Shown: positions 1-8,860 of the stretch, piece by piece
How the letters are laid out: each line of letters begins with the position of its first letter
Position numbering within the stretch: position 1 is the stretch's first letter
The notes under the pieces: generated by a model
Database searches by the model: none
The model's input: the letters and a program-made list of their open reading frames with translations, nothing else
Told to the model about the DNA's origin: nothing
Program-made: the position numbers and the translations under genes
Assembly: GCA_002172185.1 (NCBI GenBank)
Contig: NHHW01000007.1
Span: forward strand, 40,116 to 104,115
Reading direction: 5' to 3'
DNA length: 64,000 nucleotides
Source of the DNA: Euryarchaeota archaeon TMED173
GTDB taxonomy: Archaea; Thermoplasmatota; Poseidoniia; Poseidoniales; Thalassarchaeaceae

Positions 1-986
1 AGTCGTTGCCAATCGCCATCAGTAATACTTTCCATCTTCTTTAGAATTTCACCATTCAAATCTGATCTCAAGATGCCATCCCATCCAGAACCCCAGATTA
101 CTTTGATTACCTTCCATCCTGCTCCTCTGTATAGCCCTTCTAATTCCTGGATAATGTTTGAATTGCCCCTTACTGGGCCGTCTAGTCTCTGAAGATTACA
201 GTTTACTACTACTACTAAATTGTCTAATCTCTCACGGCCAGCTACTGCGATGGAGGCTATTGACTCGGGTTCATCCATCTCTCCATCACCTAAGAAAGCA
301 AAAACTCTACTTTCTGATGTATCTGCAAGCCCTCTCTGATTGAGGTACTTCCAGAATCTGGCCTGCATTACTGCTCCCAGTGGACCCAATCCCATTGAAA
401 CAGTTGGATACTCCCAGAAATCTGGCATCAATCTAGGATGTGGATATGAAGAAAGACCATCGACAAATGCCTCCTGTCTAAAATTAGAAAGTTGATCTCT
501 TGAGATTCTGCCTTCGAGAAATGCTCTGGAGTAAATGCCAGGACTTGCATGACCTTGGATGAAAAGAGCGTCACCAATCCCATTGAACTCTTTTCCTCTG
601 AAAAAATGGTTGAATCCGACTTCATATAGTGTTGAGCTGGAAGAATATGTCGAAATATGGCCTCCGATTCCATCCATCCTCCTATTTGCATCTGAAACCA
701 TTACTGCGGCGTTCCAAAGAACGTGGTTCTGGATTTCTTTTTCTAAGGCAATATTACCAGGATATGGTGGCTGCTGATCTACCGAAATAGAGTTCAGATA
801 TGGTGTTCTTGATGGAGATGCAATGGGTATTCCGAGAGCCTTTGCCTCGGACATTAGTTCCTGCAGGAGCAAGCGAGCTCTGTACCCTCCCTGAGAGGAT
901 GTTAGGGTCCTCAGTGCCTCCAGCCATTCATCGGTCTCCTCCATATCTGGATCAGGTAGTGTCTGTCGAGGCTCTGGGGAAGACAT
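1..986 (-). CDS. aceE: Pyruvate dehydrogenase E1 component, homodimeric AceE type (partial, C-terminus outside window)
   Basis: Thiamine-diphosphate enzyme that decarboxylates pyruvate and passes the acetyl group to lipoyl E2. About 328 N-terminal residues are present. The thiamine/Mg motif starts at GDGEMDEPES, continues through ERLDNLVVVVNCNLQRLDGPV and is followed by LEGLYRGAGWKVIKVIWGS; these strings closely match the bacterial AceE family (homodimeric E1), not the alpha/beta E1 type. The ATG at 986 gives MSSPEPRQ; upstream in this frame a stop occurs within about 60 bases of it. It lies 84 bases after the GNAT gene on the same strand. AceE-type E1 is uncommon in archaea, which mostly use ferredoxin oxidoreductase, so bacterial ancestry is likely (inference). 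The partner E2/E3 genes are not in the window. Confidence 0.93.
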   Translation of the reverse strand, partial: MSSPEPRQTLPDPDMEETDEWLEALRTLTSSQGGYRARLLLQELMSEAKALGIPIASPSRTPYLNSISVDQQPPYPGNIALEKEIQNHVLWNAAVMVSDANRRMDGIGGHISTYSSSSTLYEVGFNHFFRGKEFNGIGDALFIQGHASPGIYSRAFLEGRISRDQLSNFRQEAFVDGLSSYPHPRLMPDFWEYPTVSMGLGPLGAVMQARFWKYLNQRGLADTSESRVFAFLGDGEMDEPESIASIAVAGRERLDNLVVVVNCNLQRLDGPVRGNSNIIQELEGLYRGAGWKVIKVIWGSGWDGILRSDLNGEILKKMESITDGDWQR

Positions 987-1070
987 GGTATCACTGGCCC
1001 GTAGGACAATTTTCCAGAAGAGGGGTGTTTTTTGAATGGGTCGTCTTGCAAGTGTGAGGTGACAATGAAA

Positions 1071-1667
1071 TTAGTCACCTATTTCTATGAGATGACAATG
1101 GTGTAAAGTTCGTACTCCAGCAACAGTAATTGGAGAGTCGCCAGACACGCATCTTTCACCGCCCCATTTTTTAAGAATCATCTCTACGGTTTTTGATCCT
1201 GGAATATTATTTGGATCTACCTTGACTTCTACTAATATTTTTCCAGTCTGGGCGAGCCAGTGGAGTGATGCGTCGATACTCCTCCTAGCGTATCCATGCC
1301 TCTGTTCTGAACTCCTTACCCAATAACCAAGATTCCAAATTGCTCTTTCTGATCTGGTAACTCTGTCGAAGCCCAATAATCCTACCACATACCCATCCCA
1401 AGGTCGAATCATACACCAGTGGTGTAGTAGACCTGCCCTTCCCTTTCTCTCAGTATCAAGAATAAAATTCTCTATTTGTGGTTTGGTAGCCTTATCGGGG
1501 TTTATCCAAGGCATCGCCCTGATTACATCGGGCCAAGTCTCCTCAAAGGCCTCTATTATCTCGGGGATATACCTCTCGGATGCTGGCCGAAGGACGAGGC
1601 CGTCATCGACTCTAATTGAAGAAGTTGCTCTCCGCTGCATTGGGCGTGGCACGGAGGTCCTGCGCAT
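1071..1667 (-). CDS. GNAT-family N-acetyltransferase (RimJ/RimL-like)
   Basis: Predicted acetyl-CoA-dependent acyltransferase of about 198 residues. The region GLVLRPASERYIPEI resembles strand 1/helix 1 of GNAT folds. The block around NLGYWVRSSEQRHGYARRSI fits the acetyl-CoA pyrophosphate-binding loop of RimJ-like enzymes (the usual Q/RxxGxA pattern), followed by VEVKVDPNNIPG, typical of the strand/helix-4 asparagine region. An ORF extends up to 1790, but that would run into the zinc-ribbon gene ending at 1690; the ATG at 1667 avoids this and is preferred. It is codirectional with both neighbours. Substrate unknown. Confidence 0.8.
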   Translation of the reverse strand: MRRTSVPRPMQRRATSSIRVDDGLVLRPASERYIPEIIEAFEETWPDVIRAMPWINPDKATKPQIENFILDTERKGRAGLLHHWCMIRPWDGYVVGLLGFDRVTRSERAIWNLGYWVRSSEQRHGYARRSIDASLHWLAQTGKILVEVKVDPNNIPGSKTVEMILKKWGGERCVSGDSPITVAGVRTLHHCHLIEIGD

Positions 1668-1689
1668 AGTATTGCGTGTAGACGGGGGG

Positions 1690-2817
1690 TTAAGAAATGA
1701 GTTTCTCCATTGCTCTTTGGACGTCTGCATTGTCAGGGAATACATCATTCGCAGATTCGACCATTCTTCTTGCCTCCCTATCCCTGCCAATCGACATTAA
1801 CAATCTGCCAACGGAATAGATCAAAGAGGTACGATTCCCAAGATGGGGGCCAACTTCATCTAGAAGTACTGTTGCCTGTGCGATATTCTGCTCCTTGGCT
1901 GATCTTATAGCAGCTTGAAGTTGCTTGATAATTTCTGGTGCAGCCCATTCATCCTCTTGGTGCCATGGCCAGAAAGAAGGTTTTACTTCATTGAAATCTA
2001 AGCTATTCTCGCTGAATCCCTCTGAATGGAATACTGGTGCAGAAGGAATCTGCTCCACATCTCCTTCTCCTTCTTCCTTTCTTTCATGCGATGGGGCCGG
2101 TTTTGCTTCTATCCTTGGAATATCCAAAGATGGAGCAGATGGTATTTGCGTAATAGAGCCCGCAGGATCCTGTATTTCATTCGCAAATGCTGCCTCGAAT
2201 TCGTCAACTTTTCCATCGCCATCAAAATCACCAGGAGTCGAGGATTGAGGAGCTTTTTCCTGGTAGGGCGTATCGCTTACATCTGGTATTTCACTAGCTG
2301 AAACCTGATGTACGAATTCGGGAGTGTCGGCATTTGGATGGATTAGCTCTATCTTCTGAATCTCAACCTCATCTTCATCCTCTTGCTGACTCTTGGGAAC
2401 CTCGAATTTCTTAACATAAAGTGGAATATCTTCTGAAGTTAATTCGTAATCTTCCTCTTCAACGGCTTCAGTTGGTTGAATCATTGAAGCTAGATCTGGT
2501 TGGCTGTTGAGCAAAATCTCCTCTCCACCTTCATATTGAGCAACCTCCACAGTTAGATCTTCCATAGCAAATGAAGGAGGAGTCGCTTGATCCGAAGTCT
2601 CCTCTTGCTCTAATGAGCTCATTAACTCATCTAGTAGATCGGAAGACTCATGCTCTCCAATATCTGAATCCTGTTGAAAGGCTGCTCTGTCAATCTGATA
2701 ATAGCATCTTGTACATACTTTGGAGCCTTCTTGGTTAACATGCTGGCAAGAAGGACAGATTTCTCCCTTAGGAGTAGCCTTCCTCCATGATTTGAATTTA
2801 TCAAATACCATCCGCAT
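1690..2817 (-). CDS. Zinc-ribbon acidic protein with C-terminal helical (TPR-like) region; function unknown
   Basis: 375 residues. A CPSC...CTRC zinc ribbon sits near residues 20-40. A long, very acidic, low-complexity segment (about 45-290) follows. It contains one DxDxDGxxDxxE loop (DFDGDGKVDEFE, around 197-208) that fits an EF-hand/dockerin calcium loop. The last 80 residues are helical and alternate in a way that suggests TPR-like hairpins (LLDEVGPHLGNRTSLIYSVG, then a second helix pair). There is no signal peptide, so it should be cytoplasmic. It is divergent from the helicase operon across a 118-base gap. A scaffold or adaptor role is possible but no function can be assigned. Confidence 0.8.
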   Translation of the reverse strand: MRMVFDKFKSWRKATPKGEICPSCQHVNQEGSKVCTRCYYQIDRAAFQQDSDIGEHESSDLLDELMSSLEQEETSDQATPPSFAMEDLTVEVAQYEGGEEILLNSQPDLASMIQPTEAVEEEDYELTSEDIPLYVKKFEVPKSQQEDEDEVEIQKIELIHPNADTPEFVHQVSASEIPDVSDTPYQEKAPQSSTPGDFDGDGKVDEFEAAFANEIQDPAGSITQIPSAPSLDIPRIEAKPAPSHERKEEGEGDVEQIPSAPVFHSEGFSENSLDFNEVKPSFWPWHQEDEWAAPEIIKQLQAAIRSAKEQNIAQATVLLDEVGPHLGNRTSLIYSVGRLLMSIGRDREARRMVESANDVFPDNADVQRAMEKLIS

Positions 2818-2935
2818 CCCCCTCGGATAGTCCTCTCTACATAGGCAAGCGTTTAATCCTCACTGGAACAAGTTAGAGGATTATTCCTGAGCTCTCTCAG
2901 GTAATCGTGATAGAGGCTAGGTGTGACGGCCTCCT

Positions 2936-4864
2936 GTGGTCAAGTCGCAGGTAACGGTATCCAGTCGATTCAAGAGAAGCCAGGATTACCATGAGACCTA
3001 TCTGAGACTAATCAGATGGGAGCTTGAAGATGAGTTAGCCATGACTGAGAAGAGATTGAAAGATTGGTCGGATAAGAAGCTAGAAGCCAATGGTATCGCT
3101 CTATTCGGACTTGTTGCAAAGACCGATGGATGGTTATTCGGCCAGAGGATCATCAAGCTTAGACCAAAATCTGGAGGTAGCTTTGGAAGCCACAGATTTA
3201 GACAGGGAGATATAGTGATGCTGAGTAGATCCAACCCTCTGAAAGAGAGGCCGATAGAGGCAATTGTCAGCGACAGGTCTCGAGGGGTGATCAGGGTAGT
3301 TCTTCCTGAGGCTCCCTCAGGGCTTAGAGGTGGAACTTGGAGGATGGATAGAGGTGCAAATAGAGTTGCATTTGATAGGATGAGAGATGCTCTGAATATG
3401 ATTTTCGAAGAAGATGGCGGGGTCCCTCTTAGAGACTTACTGTTGGGAATGGTGCATGATCCATCTGGAACTGCTTCACTAGTCCCTGAAATGGGGGGAG
3501 TTAGGTCCCAAACTACTACTCTAACAAGTGTTTTGAACAGAGCGCAGAGAGAGGCTGCCGAACATGCGATCCATAGTAGGCTGACTTTAATTCAAGGTCC
3601 ACCGGGTACTGGGAAGACGTACACAGCAGTCAGAGTTCTAGAGACATGGGCCAAGCAAGACTATGGTACAATTTTAGCTGTGGCCGACTCCAATGTAGCG
3701 GTTGACAACTTGTTGGAAGGATTGCTAGAGCTTGGAGTCAGGGCCGTTAGATTAGGTCAACCTGTCAAGGTACGGGAAAATTTGAGGGAGGCAACAATGG
3801 ATGCTCAAATGGAAATACATGATTTAAACAGGGAATTAGTTGAAGAAATCGAAAGAAATGAGAAATTATCCAGGAGGATAAAGGGTATGAGGGGGGGCAA
3901 AGAAAAAGGTCTGGCCCATAGAGACCTGAGTAGGGGGTGGAAGGAGGTACGAAGAATTGAAAGAGAGATAAGGGACGATATACTAGATAGATGTCAAGTT
4001 CTTTGTTGTACTTGCATAGGCTCAGGTCATGATTTACTAGATGGTAGGAGGTTCTCAAGAGTTCTTATTGACGAGGCTACACAGGCAACGGAGCCTGCAT
4101 CGCTCGTCCCTCTAGTACGAGGTTCTAGGCAGATTGTGCTTATTGGGGACCACAAGCAGCTTCCACCAACTGTAATTTCAAGAAGAGCCGAGGATGGAGG
4201 GCTTAGTAGATCTCTTTTCGAGCGATTGATAGACATGGGGATAGAACCAAAACTACTTACTACTCAATACAGAATGCATCCATCAATATCTGAATTTCCA
4301 AATGTCCATTTTTATGAAGGGATGTTAGAAGACGGAGTAAGTCCTGAGGAAAGGACGGCCCCTGTGGGAATGCTATGGCCGGATTGGGATGCTCCAATGG
4401 CTTTCGTTCCTGTAGATGGAGACGAAGTTCTCTCTCCTGATGGGGCATCAAAGGAAAACCCTGCAGAAGCCTCTTGGACTGTAAAAATTCTAATTGAGTT
4501 AGTAGACGGTGGGGAGGTTGATCTATCTGATATTGGAATTGTCACCCCATATGCTGGACAAGTCAGAGCAATAAGGGACATGATTCCTGAGTCTCTACAG
4601 GGTGTGGAGGTTAGAACTGTTGATGGTTACCAGGGAAGAGAGAAAGATGTGATTATCTTCTCTTGTGTTAGATCCAATCGTGAAGGTAATGTAGGATTTC
4701 TATCTGATCCCAGGCGACTAAATGTAGCTTTGACCAGATCGAAAAGAGGTTTGGTGGTTGTAGGGGATCCAGAAACTTTGAGGAATGATGAGAATTGGGA
4801 ATCATGGATAGAACATATTCGGAGTAGGAAGCTTGAGGCATGGCATCTTCTCGGTACAGCATGA
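2936..4864 (+). CDS. Superfamily 1 helicase, UPF1/SMUBP2-like (DNA2/NAM7 group)
   Basis: ATP-dependent nucleic-acid helicase, 642 residues. The N-terminal beta-barrel-like region (about 15-150) matches that of IGHMBP2-type enzymes. Walker A GPPGTGKT is at about 221-228. Motif II is LIDEATQATE (about 376), motif III GDHKQLPPT (about 404), motif V DGYQGREKDVI (about 562) and motif VI LNVALTRSKRG (about 596). The proposed start is a GTG; the first dozen residues could be excluded by a later start, but the helix beginning at YHETYLRL is expected for the family. It leads a tight operon with an RDD protein, YrdC and Map. Confidence 0.93.
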   Translation: MVKSQVTVSSRFKRSQDYHETYLRLIRWELEDELAMTEKRLKDWSDKKLEANGIALFGLVAKTDGWLFGQRIIKLRPKSGGSFGSHRFRQGDIVMLSRSNPLKERPIEAIVSDRSRGVIRVVLPEAPSGLRGGTWRMDRGANRVAFDRMRDALNMIFEEDGGVPLRDLLLGMVHDPSGTASLVPEMGGVRSQTTTLTSVLNRAQREAAEHAIHSRLTLIQGPPGTGKTYTAVRVLETWAKQDYGTILAVADSNVAVDNLLEGLLELGVRAVRLGQPVKVRENLREATMDAQMEIHDLNRELVEEIERNEKLSRRIKGMRGGKEKGLAHRDLSRGWKEVRRIEREIRDDILDRCQVLCCTCIGSGHDLLDGRRFSRVLIDEATQATEPASLVPLVRGSRQIVLIGDHKQLPPTVISRRAEDGGLSRSLFERLIDMGIEPKLLTTQYRMHPSISEFPNVHFYEGMLEDGVSPEERTAPVGMLWPDWDAPMAFVPVDGDEVLSPDGASKENPAEASWTVKILIELVDGGEVDLSDIGIVTPYAGQVRAIRDMIPESLQGVEVRTVDGYQGREKDVIIFSCVRSNREGNVGFLSDPRRLNVALTRSKRGLVVVGDPETLRNDENWESWIEHIRSRKLEAWHLLGTA

Positions 4865-4873
4865 GGTCGTATA

Positions 4874-5446
4874 ATGGAAGATCATGACTCTCCAATTTCC
4901 ATCCATGGAGGGGGTACTCTTGCAAAGGCAATTGTTTCTCAGAGTCAAGATCATTGGTCTGTTCCAGATGGAGCGATATTGTCCTCTTGGACAAGGAGAG
5001 TGGTTGCTTTCGTGGTTGATGTCATTATTGTATACTCGATGCTCTCTCTGGCTACAAATGGGATGATCCAGAATTTCTTGAATCTTTCACTTTGGTTTTC
5101 TAAGGATTTCCACTATGCTGCTGCTTATGCAGTAATCTTGCTCACCAGTCTCTGGTTATACTGGAGAGTGACTGGATTAACATTTTCCAGATCTCTCGGT
5201 CAAAAGATGTTCGGAATAGCAATAGTAAGAGAAGATGGTTCGGAGGTCACAAGTAAGATTTGGGATAGGCGATCAGCTGGAAAGTTGCTTTATCTTATAC
5301 CAATTATTGGTTGGTATATTGTACTTTATGAGGTTGCTAGGATTACTCAAAGGCACACGCACCAATCAAATCTTGATCTCAGAAATGGTACAATAGTAGC
5401 TCATGCAAATTCTCTTCCTCCGGCTAGTAGAAGGCATGTGCGGTAG
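4874..5446 (+). CDS. RDD family membrane protein
   Basis: 190 residues. The RDD signature is present: SWTRRVVAFVVDVII at the start of the first membrane helix, and a second hydrophobic pair near 75-100. The FSRSLGQKMFGIAIV motif is characteristic of the family. A third hydrophobic stretch, LLYLIPIIGWYIVLYEVA, lies near 140-160. RDD proteins are small membrane proteins, some implicated in ion exchange, but the role here is not known. It starts 9 bases after the helicase stop and ends 8 bases before the YrdC start, so it is probably cotranscribed. Confidence 0.85.
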   Translation: MEDHDSPISIHGGGTLAKAIVSQSQDHWSVPDGAILSSWTRRVVAFVVDVIIVYSMLSLATNGMIQNFLNLSLWFSKDFHYAAAYAVILLTSLWLYWRVTGLTFSRSLGQKMFGIAIVREDGSEVTSKIWDRRSAGKLLYLIPIIGWYIVLYEVARITQRHTHQSNLDLRNGTIVAHANSLPPASRRHVR

Positions 5447-5454
5447 GCATAACA

Positions 5455-6057
5455 ATGGATAGAGCGATGGATTTTGTTCTTTCAGAGGGTTGCATTGTTT
5501 ACCCAACATCAACTCTTCCGGCCTTAGGATGTATTCCAACAATTAATGCGCTGGACATTTTATTCAAGATCAAAGGTAGGTCGAGAAACAATCCTGTAAG
5601 TCTTGGAGTTTCTAGTTTGAACCAAGCTAGTGAAATTGTAGAGATTCCAGAAGATGTGAGGTTAATCCTGAAGTCTTTCCCCGATGGTTCTCTTACTATT
5701 ATTCTAAAATCTCATCGAAAGATGGATGCACGGCTTGGAGGAGAGAAGGTTGCAATAAGGGTCGTTACAGATACTAAAGCTAGGGAACTCATAGAAAGGA
5801 CCGGTCCGCTTACTGCCACTAGTGCGAATATCTCTGGAGAAGAGCCCCTGCTGAATTGTATCTTGGCGGCAAACCAATTGTCTTCTCCAGAATTGCCTGT
5901 GTTAGGGATTGAAGGAGTTTGTGAAGGCGGATCACCCAGTACTTTGATAGCATGGCACACAGTCTGCGATTCACCTGAGTCGATGCGGATAGAGGTAGTC
6001 AGAGAAGGTAAGATTAGTTCAGAGGAAGTGCTAGCATGGTGGAAGAAGATGATTTGA
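5455..6057 (+). CDS. tsaC: Threonylcarbamoyl-AMP synthase (YrdC/TsaC type)
   Basis: Makes threonylcarbamoyl-AMP from threonine, bicarbonate and ATP for the t6A37 tRNA modification. The 200 residues match the single YrdC domain without the extra Sua5 C-terminal domain. Visible family motifs are the opening VYPTSTLPALGC, the KGRSRNNPVSL substrate-binding loop with the conserved lysine/arginine, VAIRV in the core and the TATSANISGEEP signature near residue 125. The stop overlaps the start of the map gene by 22 bases, suggesting translational coupling. Confidence 0.92.
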   Translation: MDRAMDFVLSEGCIVYPTSTLPALGCIPTINALDILFKIKGRSRNNPVSLGVSSLNQASEIVEIPEDVRLILKSFPDGSLTIILKSHRKMDARLGGEKVAIRVVTDTKARELIERTGPLTATSANISGEEPLLNCILAANQLSSPELPVLGIEGVCEGGSPSTLIAWHTVCDSPESMRIEVVREGKISSEEVLAWWKKMI

Positions 6058-7049
6058 AGCAATGGCGAGATGCAGGTCATGTTGCTAGAAGAACCCTTGA
6101 GGGGATAAAAGGAGAGATTGTAGCTGGAAAACCCTGGTCAGATGTCATAGATTCTGCGGAGAGATTCATCAGAAGGCATGGTGGCCAAGCAGCATTTCCC
6201 GTTACAATTTCAGTTAATGAGATCGCAGCTCACTATACTTCAAACACAGAACTGATTCCTCCAGAAGGATTCGAAGATGAGATGGTCTTTGAGAAAGGGG
6301 ATTTGGTCAAACTCGATGTGGGAGTTCACATCAAAGGAGCTCTAGGAGATAATGCAATGACGATCGAGGTTGGGAATGGTGGAGAGCATACGGATCAAAT
6401 TAGGGCAGCAAAGGAGGCTAGAGATGCTGCAATAGAAAAAATGCATCCAGGAACTCCATGGCATGTTGTGGGAGAAGCTGCAGAGCAAGTATCGGTGGAC
6501 GCAGGTTTTGTGCCTATTAGGAATCTTAGTGGGCATAAGATGGAAAGGTGGAATCTACATTCGGGAGTTTCTATTCCGATGTACTCATGTGGGCCAAATA
6601 ATCCCAATTATAAGGGCGAGGTTGAGGTTGGTGGAGTTTACGCTGTTGAGCCATTCAATACTACTGGAAAAAGTGGGATGATTGAGAATATTCCGCCCTC
6701 GGGGTCTTCAAATATTCTCAGAGTTACGGGAAATGTGCAAATCAGAAAGGCCCTATCCAAAGGAAAGCTGAAGCCACTAGGTGCTACAATGGCCAGATAT
6801 ATCGAAGAGCGATATAGCACACTTCCATTTGCCGAGAGGTGGGCTTACCCACTCCTAGCTAAGCCATTCCCAGAGGAAAGCGAGGAGTCATTGAGAAGGA
6901 AGTGGAAGGCGATGATAAAGAAGCTCACATCAATAAGGTTCCTTGAGGTTTACAGTGCACTTAAAGATGTAGATAATGGCATAGTAGGACAGTTTGAACA
7001 TACTGCTTACATCTCTGAAGGAGGCCCGGAGGTTCTAACTGTTGAATAA
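6036..7049 (+). CDS. map: Methionine aminopeptidase, type II (archaeal)
   Basis: Removes the initiator methionine from new proteins. The 337 residues contain the pita-bread fold ligands: FPVTISVNEIAAHYT (substrate histidine region), VKLDVGVHIKGALGDNAMT (two metal aspartates), NLSGHKMERW with the metal histidine, VEPF with a metal glutamate, and a final GQFEHT carrying the last glutamate. The type II insertion between the last two ligands is present. The C-terminal EGGPEVLTVE ends the chain as in archaeal Map. It is the last gene of the helicase-RDD-tsaC-map operon. Confidence 0.95.
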   Translation: MVEEDDLKQWRDAGHVARRTLEGIKGEIVAGKPWSDVIDSAERFIRRHGGQAAFPVTISVNEIAAHYTSNTELIPPEGFEDEMVFEKGDLVKLDVGVHIKGALGDNAMTIEVGNGGEHTDQIRAAKEARDAAIEKMHPGTPWHVVGEAAEQVSVDAGFVPIRNLSGHKMERWNLHSGVSIPMYSCGPNNPNYKGEVEVGGVYAVEPFNTTGKSGMIENIPPSGSSNILRVTGNVQIRKALSKGKLKPLGATMARYIEERYSTLPFAERWAYPLLAKPFPEESEESLRRKWKAMIKKLTSIRFLEVYSALKDVDNGIVGQFEHTAYISEGGPEVLTVE

Positions 7050-7124
7050 TTGAGTTAGAAGCCATAATTTTAGAAAATTGATTTTCTCACAATGATTAAC
7101 TATTGTCGCCCCTCTGGTATGACC

Positions 7125-7186
7125 GTACAGGACGAAGGTTCTCGCAGAGTGCATCCCATCCCCTCGCAATTATCTCTCTCCTGTAC
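7125..7186. repeat. 8-bp perfect inverted repeat in a convergent intergenic region
   Basis: GTACAGGA at 7125-7132 is matched by TCCTGTAC at 7179-7186 with about 46 bases between. The 162-base gap lies between the convergent map and EamA genes and has a locally higher GC content than its flanks. It could be the basal stem of a small RNA or simply a convergent transcription-end structure. No known RNA family was recognised. Confidence 0.35.
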
Positions 7187-7211
7187 ACCTATCAGAACGT
7201 TGGTCGGTAGG

Positions 7212-8159
7212 CTATTGACTGAATACAGTTTTTTTCTTAATCGGATCTTCCGTTCTACCAAATAGAGTTACGGCTATGATTGCAGAAAACATCAGAGTCA
7301 TACCTGTAACTTGCTGAGAAGATGGAGTCTCTGATAAAATAATGATGCCCCATAGAATGGTCAGAACTGGTTGAAGAAGCAAAGCGAACGATGTATGGGC
7401 TGCCGGCAGGCGAGGAAGTGCGAATGCTATGGCTATCCAGCCAGTAACTTGACATGACAATGATAGCAATACCAACCATCCGTGTTCTGGCCATGAAATA
7501 GAGAAGTCTATTTGTTCTATCCCAAGAGTCGATAGAGGCATGATGCCGACTATCAGCAAGCCGAAGGCGGCTCCAGCTGTCGCATCCATCTGAAGATTGA
7601 CCGAGGGAGCTTGTATTCTATTTGAGAATCTAAATAATATCAGGAAGGAGGAGTAGAAAATTGCTGCAACTATTCCTCCGATCACCCCCTTAATAGGATC
7701 TGAACCATATGGATCATCATCCCAAACACCAGAGATAAGCAATAGACCAAGAATCACCACTGGGAGAGAAAGTAGAATCAATCTATTCGGGCGTTCTCCA
7801 AATAGAATCCAGCTACAAATAGTGACTATGAAAACTTGTGAATTACCAATCAGTGTTGCTATGCCACTTCCAATGTAATCTATAGCACTATGATATCCTA
7901 CGAAATCGATTGCTAGAAGAATTCCAGAAATAAATGCGAGAAATCGAAACTGTTTGTCCCTAGGGTCATTTTGTTTAAGAATCAGAACCAGAAATACAAG
8001 GATTGGGATGGCATATATCATCCTGAAGAAGGCTCCGGTTAGAGGACTAGTGTCGGACTGAATGTACAATAGGGGAGCAAATGACAGCAACGTTGCTCCG
8101 AGCAGAGCTATTGCCATCGTCCGACGATCGTCGGCTGAAGCCGACATCAAAATCCTCAC
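7212..8159 (-). CDS. EamA/DMT-superfamily transporter
   Basis: 315 residues with about ten hydrophobic helices arranged as two EamA repeats. The first opens at MAIALLGATLLSFAPLLYIQ; the second covers the region around GVIGGIVAAIFYSSFLILF. The helix ending each repeat has the usual pattern (SGIATLIGNSQVFIVTICSW in the first, HTSFALLLQPVLTILWGIII in the second). Such proteins usually export or import amino acids, nucleosides or other metabolites; the substrate is unknown. Its ATG overlaps the glutaredoxin stop by four bases, placing it last in the rpe-bolA-grx operon. Start in the window could be a few codons later. Confidence 0.85.
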   Translation of the reverse strand: MRILMSASADDRRTMAIALLGATLLSFAPLLYIQSDTSPLTGAFFRMIYAIPILVFLVLILKQNDPRDKQFRFLAFISGILLAIDFVGYHSAIDYIGSGIATLIGNSQVFIVTICSWILFGERPNRLILLSLPVVILGLLLISGVWDDDPYGSDPIKGVIGGIVAAIFYSSFLILFRFSNRIQAPSVNLQMDATAGAAFGLLIVGIMPLSTLGIEQIDFSISWPEHGWLVLLSLSCQVTGWIAIAFALPRLPAAHTSFALLLQPVLTILWGIIILSETPSSQQVTGMTLMFSAIIAVTLFGRTEDPIKKKTVFSQ

Positions 8160-8497
8160 TCACTATTGTCTTCCGAAAGAATCCGGTTAAGATCACCGGA
8201 TTGATACATCTCGAGAGCAATGTCGGAACCACCAATTAATTCTCCTTTGACAAAGATCTGTGGAATAGTAGGGAAGTCTGACCATTCTTTCAATGCTGGT
8301 CTAGCTCTTGGATCGGAAAGGACGTTGACACTCGCGAATGTTTCCATACCAAGTTCATTGGCTACCATGCTTATCACCTGAGCACCTCTAGCTGAAAAGC
8401 CACATTGAGGTTGATCCGGAGTCCCCTTCATGAAAATTACAATCTGGTTCTCTTCTACTACTTTTTGAAGCTCTTCTTGTGTCCATTCAAAACTCAT
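8156..8497 (-). CDS. grxD: Monothiol glutaredoxin, CGFS type (Grx4/GrxD)
   Basis: 113 residues. The opening helix (EELQKVVEENQIVIFMKGTP) and the CGFS active site near residue 32 identify the monothiol class, which binds and transfers [2Fe-2S] clusters with glutathione or another thiol. The later WSDFPTIPQIFVKGELIGGSD segment carries the cis-proline and glutathione-contact residues. It sits 4 bases downstream of a BolA gene. CGFS glutaredoxin and BolA form a well-known complex that shares an Fe-S cluster, so the pairing supports an Fe-S trafficking role. Confidence 0.94.
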   Translation of the reverse strand: MSFEWTQEELQKVVEENQIVIFMKGTPDQPQCGFSARGAQVISMVANELGMETFASVNVLSDPRARPALKEWSDFPTIPQIFVKGELIGGSDIALEMYQSGDLNRILSEDNSE

Positions 8498-8501
8498 TTT
8501 T

Positions 8502-8825
8502 TTAATCCCTCACTGTTCTGCGAATGTGTACCCCATAGAACTCCTGCTCTTGACCATGTGGGTCAAAAGCGGTATTTGTGGATGCTTCAGCTTGCTCTGG
8601 AGTCATACACTTCAGATCTAATGCATGAACTGTATTTTCTGCTATATGCTTCTTGAAGTGATTGAGGATGGGCTTCTGCCGTTGTAGAGGCATTACACCA
8701 TCGTAACTCTGTGAGATTACTCTGACATGAAAATGATCACCTGTACCGTGCAAATCGGAAACCTCCACGATTGCATCGGGGACTACCTTGAGTACCTCCT
8801 GCTCCATCCAATCTGCAGTTACCAC
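8502..8825 (-). CDS. bolA: BolA/IbaG family protein
   Basis: 107 residues. The family pattern is visible: a helix, then VEVSDLHGTGDHFHVRVISQ with the conserved HFHV core, a YDGVMPLQRQKPI segment and a second helix leading to VHALDLKCMTPEQA. The histidine of HALDL is the usual cluster ligand or partner contact in BolA-glutaredoxin complexes. The C-terminal 25 residues are an extension beyond the compact BolA domain. It is immediately followed by the CGFS glutaredoxin on the same strand, 4 bases away. Confidence 0.9.
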   Translation of the reverse strand: MVTADWMEQEVLKVVPDAIVEVSDLHGTGDHFHVRVISQSYDGVMPLQRQKPILNHFKKHIAENTVHALDLKCMTPEQAEASTNTAFDPHGQEQEFYGVHIRRTVRD

Positions 8826-8860
8826 ATACGGTGCAGTAATCTGACAGATATAAACTACAG

